NCBI GenBank assembly: GCA_900169235.1
Contig: FWCC01000105.1
Location: 1-64,000 of the forward strand
Length of the DNA stretch: 64,000 nucleotides
Source: Zarea fungicola
Taxonomy: Eukaryota > Ascomycota > Sordariomycetes > Hypocreales > Cordycipitaceae
Direction of reading: 5' to 3'
The position numbers were made by a program, and so were the translations under genes. Below are positions 55,401 through 64,000 of the stretch, in pieces (position 1 is the stretch's first letter; the number at the start of each line of letters is the position of its first letter). The notes beneath the pieces were generated by a model. The model was not told the DNA's origin, made no database searches, and saw only the letters and a program-made list of their open reading frames with translations.

Positions 55401-57730
55401 AGTGGGCACCAGATATAAGAGTCGTCGCCTATCACGGAGGTAGAGAGGCGCAAGAATTGACTTACCAATATGAGCTCTTCCCTGAACATGGAGGCGGTAT
55501 GCGGGCCCACGTAGTCATTATGTCGTATGACTCGGCGCAGGACCCGAAAACTGCAGGTCTATTTAGGCAGGTCAAATGGGCGGGCCTGGTAGTGGACGAA
55601 GGTCAGCGTTTAAAGAATGATCAAAATCTTTTATACCAAGCTCTACGTGGCATGAAGATACCATTTCGACTACTGCTAACTGGAACGCCGCTCCAGAACA
55701 ATAAGCGAGAGCTGTTCAATTTAATTCAATTTATTGACCAGACTCAAAATGCAGAGGCACTTGATGAGCAGTTTGCAGTGCTGGATAAGGAGTCTCTGCC
55801 CAAATTGCATGAGAAAATCCGGCCTTACTTCCTTCGCCGCACCAAGGCCGGCGTACTCAAGTTCCTTCCGCCCATGGCGCAGATTATTGTGCCTGTTACC
55901 ATGACAGTGGTCCAAGAGAAACTTGCAAAGAGCATCATGGCCAAAAATCCTGAGCTTATTAAGGCAATATTTGCGGAGAGCAGGCTCAGAAGTACTGATC
56001 GAGGCAGTTTAAACAATATTCTCATGCAATTGCGCAAATGCCTTTGCCATCCGTTCATATATTCCGACAACATCGAGGAGAAAAACGAAGATCCAGTGGT
56101 CATGCATGACAACCTTGTAGAGGCTTCTGCAAAGCTCCTTCTGCTTAACATTATGCTTCCGAAGCTAAAGGAGCGTGGTCACCGCGTTCTTATTTTCAGC
56201 CAATTTCTGAACCAACTTGACATTTTGGAAGACTTCTTGAGCGGCATAGGCTTTGGATATAGGAGACTTGATGGCGGAATGTCCAGCCTTGAGAAGCAAA
56301 AGCGAATTGATGCTTTCAATGCGCCGAACTCTCCCCTTTTTGCTTTCCTGCTATCTACGCGTGCTGGTGGCGTCGGCATCAATTTGGCTTCTGCTGACAC
56401 TGTCATTATCATGGACCCAGATTTCAATCCGCACCAAGACTTGCAGGCTTTATCCCGAGCGCACAGAATTGGCCAGAAGAACAAGGTGCTTTGCTTTCAA
56501 CTAATGACCAAGGACTCAGTTGAAGAGAGGATTGTGCAGGTCGGTAGAAGCAAGATGGCTCTAGATCATGCACTCATCGAAAGCATGGATGACGAGGAGT
56601 TGGAAGGGGCCGATCTGGAGTCGATTCTAAAGCATGGGGCTGCAGCCTTGTTCAATGACAGCTTCCAGAAGACAAAAATTACTTATACCTCGGCAATGGT
56701 AGAAAAGCTTCTTGATCGCTCGCAGATGGAGCAAGCTAAAATAGAGGAGAACCCAGAGAGCGAGACACCGTTTGCATACGCCCGCGTATGGGATTCCGAA
56801 AATATCGGATTTGATAATTTGCCAACAGCAGAGGCCCAAGCCCCCGTGCCTCTTAGCTCGGGTGTCTGGGACAAGATTATTGCGCAAAGAGAAGAAGAAG
56901 CCCGCCGGAAGGCGGAGGAAAGTCGAGAAATACTTGGTAGAGGTGGAAGACGCCGCACGGTAAGATGCCAGTAGGTTGTTGCAATGACCAGCAAACTGAT
57001 CCATGTGTTAGAAGATCAATTACAACTCGAAAACCGATGCTCAGCGGCTTGAGCCCGACGCGCCCGTTTCCAGCGAATCTGACGAATTCTCTGGTAAAGA
57101 CAGCTCCAGCGAATCCGACGATGATCTCGCCATCGCCAAAGGTAAAACCCGAAAAAGAAACCCAGCTCAACTACCTACCCCTTCACCAACCCCTACGAAG
57201 GCCAAGACACCTAGAAGAGAAGTTAATCGTGCTCCTGTGCAGAAGAGCAAGGTGCTGCCGACCGTCAGCTCACGGACCAAACAAACACGGTCCGGCGCCC
57301 CATCCAAACTCAGCAGGCCAAAATCAAGGCGGACCCCCCCCGTCACTCCAACAAGGCAGCCACTAAACAAGTCACGGCCAGCAGCCTTGAGGCACAAACA
57401 GACCGTAGGTACATCAAAGCTGCAGTTGCATACGGGGACCAGGGCAACAGACCGCTCAGGCACGGACAGCGGCAAGACGGTCGGGCTGGCAACGCCCCCA
57501 GGGTGATGCAACTACGAGCAGAAGCGGCCCCAGTGGCAAGGATAGCCACATCCTATGTGCCGGATGAATTTTGGCTCTACGTGGCCCGGTTGGCAACCGA
57601 GAGAGAGATCCGGATTGCGATAGATGAAGCGGCGCATAGCAAAGAGATGAGAGCGGTAAAGCATATCCGGCTGTATGCCTTGCATGAAAAGCTACGGCAG
57701 GTACATGCAACGGAGAAAGTTATACCTTGA
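52432..57730 (+). CDS. Mit1/CHD-like chromatin-remodelling ATPase with PHD-type fingers
   Basis: Exons 52432-53037, 53326-55290, 55337-56959 and 57012 onward. Introns 1-3 are 288, 46 and 52 nt, all phase 0. Exon 1 ends in FTDGRIET and exon 2 resumes with IIIHRLAEFRNGESALAKF, which together form one conserved fold, so these are one gene. Cys/His fingers lie at about residues 445-500 (CHTCAGSKQKG..IYCQGC..FHKGC) and 515-604. A chromo-like segment is at about 642-662 (EYLVKWETKSYAHCTWIPG). The SNF2 ATPase has motif I DEMGLGKT, a DEGQRLKN variant of motif II, LLTGTPLQNN, LIFSQFLNQLDILEDFL and RAHRIGQKNKV. S. pombe Mit1 positions nucleosomes in heterochromatin. The C-terminus is unresolved. The exon-4 frame stops at 57506, but a second frame up to 57730 also reads as protein. 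Confidence 0.85.
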
Positions 57731-58516
57731 CGAGTTGCTTAACAGATGGGGGTTTGTTGATACCTAGCAGGGTCGATATGCAGGAGGGCATTTCGATTGA
57801 AAATTATTGAGTGATTGTTGCTTTTGGCTTGGACGAACAATACCATCTTTGCTAGACGTTTTTTTTTTCAAACCAAATAATTTTTGACTTTCTACTTCCC
57901 TACCCTCAAGCGGGGGTGCTCATTTTCCACGTAAATACGTCTTCCCGTCTGCACAGCTTGGGAATTTGCGGACTGCCCTTAGCCGATAGTTGTCAGCCAA
58001 GCGGTGAACTGAATCATAAAAGTAGATGCATTCAGTAACCACTCCCACCAGCACTGTATTAAGGATTGTATATACAAATAAGTTGAGCTCCTGACTCAAA
58101 GTCGTGGGTCTTTCTTTCTGTTTTTCTTTGACATAGATAACCTCCCAAACCAGTGTTGTTTTTCTGTGGAGTGTTGTTTGGTGTCACACCTCGGAAAGCT
58201 TGCTCGGGCCAACAGCGTCAAACGGAAGAAAAGACAAAGGTGCAAAGACCTACTGAAAAAGCACACACACAGCAGCCTTATTTTACGCATTATTTTTCTT
58301 TGAAATTGCGTTCAAACACGCAGCCTTTTGTATTGTTTCGTTGCGTTGCCCCCCCCTGATATCACGAGATTTGAAGGGGAACAGAAAACGAGGGGTTGTG
58401 AAGAACTGGACATTTATGCCTCGCAAGTCAAAGTTCCTACTTCTTCGTCTTTGACTTCTATTGCTTTCAATCCAACGACACCACCACAGCGGCAAGATTA
58501 CCACGCAGGTGCCAAC
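57731..58516. other. Intergenic and leader of the CCCH gene
   Basis: 0.79 kb. It contains T- and C-rich stretches (57860-57905 and 58350-58360) and a pyrimidine-rich leader. The frame of the CCCH gene stays open upstream to about 58328 but without an ATG. No separate gene is seen. Confidence 0.5.
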
Positions 58517-59663
58517 ATGAACGGGCTTCGATTTGCGCCGCCGCAGCAGCCCCCGCCTCAGTATTCTACACATTGCTCTCCAGCTGATAGCATGTCGTTG
58601 AGCTCTCATGGTAGCAACCGCATGTCATCATCGTCTTCACAGACAAGTCTTGGTTCCTCCAATGCCGAGTTTCCCACTTTTGGGATGGTAAGTTTGTCGT
58701 CGTCAGGTCATGGCATCAGTAGCGAGGAGAGCGCCAAGAATACCAAGGTCTACAGCTATTATCTGGATCGGGGCGACGGACAGTTCACGAAACTTGTCCC
58801 AGCCGATATGTTACCACCACTTTTGGGTATCGCGCCACGGGAGGAGGAGCACGCCTGCATGGTGATTTTGCCTCCACTGAAGAAAATGCATTTTCATGGC
58901 AATGGTCACAAGGACGCCGTTAATCAACTTACTACATCAAAGGTACGTCAGTTCTCCAGAGCACAGTTTTCCAATATTACCCCTTATCTAAAGCATTGCC
59001 GCAACAGCAGCCATTGTCTCTGCCAGAGAATGTCCAGGTAATGCAAAACAAGCTCTTTGTACCAGATGAATGATTTGGACTAATAATAGTTTTCTTTACC
59101 GCCAGGATCAAATCGATTGTATCATTGCCACAAGCCCGAAATCAACAAGAAAGGTCAAAATTTACTGTGACAAGTGGATTCACGAGGGCGTATGCGCCTT
59201 TACACAGCAAGGATGCAAGTTTAAGCATGAAATGCCCCAGGATGAGGCGACGCAGAAGTCGCTCGGTCTCTTTCATGGGTATCCTGCCTGGTGGAAGAAG
59301 CGTGCCGAAGAGCAGCAACAGAACCCCGTCCGTCGAGCTGTACCAGGTATGGGCATGGCCACTATATCCTCGCCTTCAGTGTCGCCGAGCTTTCTAGGAC
59401 GGCCCGTGCCCTCGTCATCATATGTGAGCGGGTCTGAAAACAAAATCGGGGCTTATACACATGGTCAGGTTGAACAGCCTACACTGACGCCTTCTGATGA
59501 GCGTGGCAGTTGGTCACAGAGAGGCGAGCCGGTTGCGGTTGCGTCGGCCTCGGCGTCGGAGTCGGTGTATGTACAGGCAGGTGGCTTTGTGAGGACCTCG
59601 GGATCGCAGTGGATGCAGAATGGGATCGTGCCAGGTCTTCGAGGGCCAAGGCGCGCCTATTAG
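58517..59663 (+). CDS. CCCH zinc-finger protein, putative RNA-binding
   Basis: Three exons (58517-58942, 59008-59037, 59106-59663) give 337 residues. The introns are 65 nt (GTACGT, TCTAAA, AACAG) and 68 nt (GTAATG, ACTAAT, GCCAG). The middle exon is 30 nt (QPLSLPENVQ). The ATG at 58517 has a CCAACATGA context. The N-terminus is Gln/Pro- and Ser-rich, then comes a small conserved domain (YSYYLDRGDGQFTKLVPADMLPPL). The zinc finger is C173-x8-C182-x6-C189-x3-H193 (YCDKWIHEGVCAFTQQGCKFKHEMP), one residue longer in the second spacing than classical C-x8-C-x5-C-x3-H. It is followed by the family block LGLFHGYPAWWKKR. CCCH fingers usually bind single-stranded RNA. The Ser/Pro-rich tail is probably disordered. 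Confidence 0.85.
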
Positions 59664-60384
59664 GAAGGGATTGGGTATGTACCAAATGAGCATCACTTTA
59701 GCTGGGAAGGTTTCATGCAACGACAATTTCCCCTTGAGGAGAAGGCTGGGACGTCTAGTGAGTAAATTACGATAAATACTAGAGGCTATGTATAGTTTGA
59801 GTGGAAAGGGCGTGTTCAATACTATTTCTTGCGTATTTTAGTCCCAGACGTGGAATTCGTCAGATGTCCAGGAGATGCACAATTTGGACTGCTTTCCGCA
59901 ATGAGGCAAACACAACACGACGGCCTAGATCGCTGCTGTTTCTTACACATAACAAGCGCGGTTGGCCAGCTTTATAATCCGAACAAAAAATTAGCAGCCA
60001 AAATTCTAGTCAATTGCTAATAAAAAATGTTGTCAGTATGGCGGTGGACTGAGCGTTGTTGATGATGTAAATTTATGCAGTTACTACCAAAGTTTCACCA
60101 CAGGCACTGAATCGGTGGCGGGGTAATATGAGCTGCCTGAAGGAAGAAAGGTTGCGGCTCCGGTTTAACGTCGGTCACCTTCCACCTCGCAACCCCGCCA
60201 AGTGCATCGAGCCCAGCGCTGTCACTTCATCAGAATTGAATGGTACGCCTCATTGCCGAGCAAGAGGTTTTACTAAAACAGAATATATAACGAGCCGTCC
60301 AGCTGCGAACTGGAAAGCTTCGTCCGGCGCACATAGATCTGTCAGTGGGCACCCTGCCCCTGGTGAACATCAGCCCAAGCCAGC
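59664..60384. other. Intergenic and leader of CSN3, with a long uORF
   Basis: 0.72 kb. A plus-strand ORF of 86 codons starts at 60128. Its TGA (60386-60388) overlaps the CSN3 start codon as ATGA. No other gene is seen. Confidence 0.5.
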
Positions 60385-61974
60385 ATGAACAACGCACTTG
60401 TCACGCTCAACAGCTTGCCTGGCTGGGAGAATGCCGACAACAACAAGAGGCGCGATGCTGACATTCGTACCTACCTATCCACCCTCGATGCCCTCGAGAC
60501 TGGCTCAAGGGAGGCGTTGCTATCAAACCCAAAGCAAGCATTCGAGGTACAGGGCAAAGTTGCAACCTGCAAATTTTGGGTGTCAACCAGCTAACACTCG
60601 TCTACCAGGTTATAGACCCAGCCCAAAACTCGATTGGATACCTTTACCTTGTCAATATGGTTATCAGGTCAGGTTCACCGTACAGTCAAATCGACAAGCG
60701 CACTCTTCTTGACAAAATTGTGCAGCTTTTGACGCGCTTCGACCCGATACAAATTCGTTATGTTGGCTCGACGTTTCGGGCACTGCTGGCGACTGTCGCT
60801 TCGGGTACACTGTTTCCGGTAAGCTTTTACTGCAACGGCCAAGCGCCTTGACTCAGTTGCTAATACCATACAGCCAGTTGCTGCCGTCGAGCTACTTGCC
60901 AATGCGATCCTACGTATTGAACCAGCCGGGTCCTTTTTCACGTCCACACATCTTCAACTCGCGAAACTGGCTATTGACTCCAATGTCTTGGAGCCCGCAC
61001 TCGCAGTCCTGGATAAAGAGATAACCGGGTACCCCATCATGTCCTCTGCACGAGAACCAAGAGAGTATAAGCTTCTTTGCGATCCAAATCTCCACCCTTC
61101 CGCGTACCTTTCCACAGCGAATGGGCTCACCGAAAGCTTTAAAAGTGCTGTCGTGTTGGAATATAACTTTTCAAGGTCCCTTGTCTACACTAGCAGACGT
61201 GATTGGGATAGGGCCTTTGCGGCTCTGGAGCAAGTCGTCACACATCCCATCAAGGAACGCTCCGTGAGTAAGATCATGACGGACGGCCACAAGAGATGGG
61301 TACTGGTCAGTTTGCTCAAGTCTGGAAAATTACTGAGCTTGCCCGCATACTCGTCGGGTCAAGCCACAGCCACATACAACACTCTCAGCGCCGCCTACAA
61401 AGATCTTGCGGGCTTGTTTGACTCCACAAATGCCGCCGAACTAAAAGCGTGTGCTGAAGCGAATGCAGCAACCTGGCAGGAAGATGGAACCACGAGCCTT
61501 GTTGCAGAAGTCCTGTCGGCCTACCAAAAGTGGCAGATCATCAACCTGCGAAAAGTTTTTGTTGAGGTTTCCATTGGACAAGTCCGCCGGTTGACGCGCA
61601 GCGCTCAAACAGGAGCAGCTCTCGAGACCGACGAAGACGTCATTGCCCTGATCCAGAACATGATAATCTCTGGCATGATCAAGGGCACACTGGATATTAA
61701 TGGAAGTGCAGGAAGCTTTTTCAAGTTTGGTGATGCTTCTGCAATCCTTTCGGAACAGGAGTTTGCCCGAGAAATCGCGACGAGCCACTTCCGAATCGCG
61801 ACGCTCAACCAGCAGTACAAAGCCGCCAACGATCGACTCAGCGAGAAGAAGGAGTATGTTAAGTATATGGCCTTTGGTAAGAAGGCTGAACAGGAAGATG
61901 TGGATGCGGGCATTGGATTTGACAGCCAGATTGAGGACGAGGACCTCATGACGGGGATCATGGCCCACGGTTAG
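60385..61974 (+). CDS. CSN3: COP9 signalosome subunit 3
   Basis: Three exons (60385-60546, 60609-60818, 60874-61974) give 490 residues. The introns are 62 nt (GTACAG, GCTAAC, ACCAG) and 55 nt (GTAAGC, GCTAAT, TACAG), all phase 0. CSN3 is a scaffold subunit of the COP9 signalosome, which removes Nedd8 from cullin-RING ligases. In filamentous fungi it links to development and light responses. Conserved blocks are IDPAQNSIGYLYLVN, the helical repeats of the middle region (ESFKSAVVLEYNFSRSLVYT, RDWDRAFAALEQVVTHP, HKRWVLVSLLKSGKLLSLP) and the C-terminal PCI/winged-helix region (LTRSAQTGAALETDEDVIAL, then MIISGMIKGTLDI). The acidic tail ends DEDLMTGIMAHG. Confidence 0.92.
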
Positions 61975-62529
61975 TGGCTCAGTCTGCGGTTACATAATGA
62001 GAAATAATGAGAGTATTCTTGCATTGGGTGGTGCTAAATTCTGGCGGCGTGTCATGCCGTGTCTCCAAAATTTATCTGCGTGTCCAGCAAGACTGGCTGC
62101 CGGGCGGCTTTCCACAGTGTTGTGCTTTGATTATCTATTCATACGAAGCAGAAAATTGTATGGGAAATAGAGTGCCGCAGGCGAACGCCACTTTAAATGC
62201 CACATACAAGGGTTAATGTTATCGTGATAAAAGCATCGTCAAATTTGACGCCACGTCGGCGCCTTCAAATGCCTAATGTTTAGAAACAAGCACAAATGCA
62301 CTGGTTAGGATTTACATTTTGCAGCCACTTGCCACAATGCAGAACCTTGGGGTAAAGAGGCTTCACAGCAGTTCCTCATTTCCCATAAAACCCCCCAAGG
62401 CTTCCCTGGTCGTTCCCATCCATCCCACAACCAAGGCAACGTCAACTCATCTTCCCATCACAATACACCACGATCTAGCTGTCGTCGGACCCAGCTAACA
62501 CAATCACAACGGTTACCAGGCCTGTCACC
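61975..62529. other. Intergenic and promoter of the PLC-like gene
   Basis: 0.55 kb between two plus-strand genes. The last 130 bases are C/A-rich leader. No gene is seen. Confidence 0.5.
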
Positions 62530-64000
62530 ATGAGAAACTCCAAGTTCCTTAGCCGCGAGGCGTTGGCTGTCATCGCAGCTCTGCTCCCTCTACTCCCAGG
62601 TGGCGATTGCGCTCCCCAGTCCGCATTCCATGCCACTGTCTCGGCCAGTGTTTCTATTCCGACTCACGAAGTCGATCCTGCTCCTTCGGCCAATGTCAAC
62701 TCCGTCGCTTTGCAAAACACGAACAGGCCGGATTCCAAGTCTGCCACTGGTCTTCATAGCCGTGATTTTGAGGACATACCAGACGTGACAGCCACGGGCT
62801 TCCCTGCGTGGAGTCTCCCCGGATTTGACACTTCTGCGCCTTTAGACGCCAATCTTGGCGAGGTTCAATACTTTGCCAACATTCTTGGTCTCACTCGTAT
62901 GTGCTAGCCGTCTCTGCTATTCCCGCCTTTTGGGCCATCACCTTTCCTCATCCAAAATTTATCTTTCTTCACAACTGCGCTACATACCATGAATAACTAA
63001 CACATGCAATAGCCGAACAACTCGCCTCCGTTCAAATGGATGTTATCGTTCCCGAGCTTGCGAATCCCAACAACGGTCTTTTTCCCAACCTGACTGAGAT
63101 TGAAGCGGCGGCTCAATTTCTCAGTGCCGACTCCCTCCCCAGCTCCATCCAGCCTCGCGCGGAAGAAGGCTTCCCTATGCCTGACGATAAAAGGGTACTG
63201 AGGAAACAGAGGAGGCTGAGAGAGTCGCAAGATAGGAAGGGTTTCTGGCTCTCGCTCGTCAACGCCACGCCATATCGGTGGAAGCTGGTGAATGAACTAG
63301 CCGAAGACATTACGTTTGATTACACCGAGGACTTCAATGAATATGTCGAGCCGGGTCAATCCATGACACTATACGCTATGACGCGTCGGGACTCCGGCAG
63401 GGCCGAGATGACTTATGCTTTACTCGGCACCCTGGAGCCGACATCCTTTACCTTTGCCATTCACGGAGGTTACCCGCATCAGGTCAAGGTCTACTACAGC
63501 GGTGCGTTGCGATCCATCGGCGAGTACGTCTATAACGCCGTCCTCGATCTTGGCGTCGACCGCGGCACTCCATGCACGACCTTCTTCCTGGCGGGCACCG
63601 AGGATCGCTTTTACGCCAACAATGCCCCCGTCGCTTGGATGCAGTCTATGATGGAGGACATTGGCAACTATACTCTCCGTGACATTATGCTCCCCCGGTC
63701 GCACCATTCCGGCATGTATTCGACCACCAAGCGTTACAACCTGGGGAACGAGGACAATACGCACACCCAAGACTATGATATTTACGACCAGCTGAGTGTC
63801 GGCGGTGTCCGCGTGATTGACTTCCGCCCCATGGTCACGCAGAAAGGTAGAGTCTTCGAGAATCATGGTACTCTCCTCGCCGGTCTCTACCACGGTGTAC
63901 GAGGCCCTACGCTCGATGTTATGATTGGCCAAATCAACAAGTTCAATGACGAATACCCAGGCGAGCTCATCATTATTGACGTCGAGCTTGTAGGGATGCT
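62530..64000 (+). CDS. Secreted PLC-like phosphodiesterase (partial, cut by window end)
   Basis: Exons 62530-62896 and 63013 to the window end, about 451 residues seen. The 116-nt intron has GTATGT, AACTAAC and ATAG. A signal peptide covers about residues 1-27 (AVIAALLPLLPGGDCA). A propeptide-like region and an Arg/Lys-rich stretch (RVLRKQRRLRESQDRKGFW) follow. A beta-sandwich-like domain (FWLSLVNATPYRWKLV, FNEYVEPGQSM) precedes the catalytic barrel. The barrel starts LRDIMLPRSHHSGMYS, where the histidine pair matches the first catalytic His of PI-PLC X domains, then QLSVGGVRVIDFRP, HGTLLAGLYHGVRG and ELIIIDVEL. The fold is the TIM-barrel PLC-like superfamily. The substrate is unknown (phosphoinositide or glycolipid are possible). 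The 3' end lies beyond 64000. Confidence 0.87.

Noticed and set aside
1..64000. tRNA, 5S rRNA, transposase genes, biosynthetic cluster or RiPP precursor
   Set aside because: I scanned for T-loop words, 5S-like segments, transposase or reverse-transcriptase motifs, PKS/NRPS motifs and Kex2-spaced repeats and saw none I could support.

Overview
The window is nuclear DNA of a filamentous ascomycete (Pezizomycotina), most likely a Sordariomycete of the order Hypocreales. Genes carry short GT-AG introns (about 46-290 nt, mostly 50-90) with CTAAC/CTGAC branch sites. Leaders are pyrimidine-rich. The gene set is typical of filamentous fungi (ORM1, a Mit1-like remodeller, COP9 subunit 3, MRM1, MHP1, PSD2, phosphocholine cytidylyltransferase, GPI proteins). 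The only mobile element found resembles the mimp/impala family known from Fusarium. I resolved 17 complete or near-complete protein genes, one gene cut by the right edge, and two small tentative genes. I saw no tRNA, rRNA, CRISPR array or transposase gene.

Layout. 0-6 kb: a SUR7/PalI-family membrane protein (+), a small His/Thr-rich GPI protein (-) and the sphingolipid regulator ORM1 (-). 7-20 kb: a five-zinc-knuckle RGG protein (+), an F-box-like protein (+), a DsbA-like protein with a CPWT active site (-), nucleolar Nop13 (-), a HAD hydrolase (-) and ribosomal protein L5 (+). 22-36.5 kb: the leucine-rich-repeat protein MHP1 (+), a possible 73-aa protein (+), phosphatidylserine decarboxylase 2 (-) and choline-phosphate cytidylyltransferase (+). 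The last two are divergent, and a 243-bp mimp-like MITE lies between them.

36.5-44.4 kb is nearly gene-free (one doubtful 79-aa ORF) and leads into a C2H2/fungal-trans transcription factor (+). 48-62 kb: a Cys-rich GPI protein (-), mitochondrial rRNA methyltransferase MRM1 (-), a CHD/Mit1-like remodelling ATPase (+), a CCCH zinc-finger protein (+) and COP9 subunit 3 (+). The right edge cuts a secreted PLC-like phosphodiesterase (+).

There is no biosynthetic cluster and no obvious new multi-gene system. Most genes are housekeeping or conserved regulators. Membrane-lipid genes (ORM1, PSD2, PCT1) and cell-surface genes (SUR7-like, two GPI proteins, MHP1, PLC-like) are numerous, but the sequence does not show co-regulation. 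The least ordinary items are the mimp-like element, the 8-kb gene-poor stretch before the transcription factor, the CPWT active site built over a 21-nt microexon, and the unresolved 3' end of the remodeller gene. All exon junctions were deduced by eye from splice signals and reading-frame continuity.
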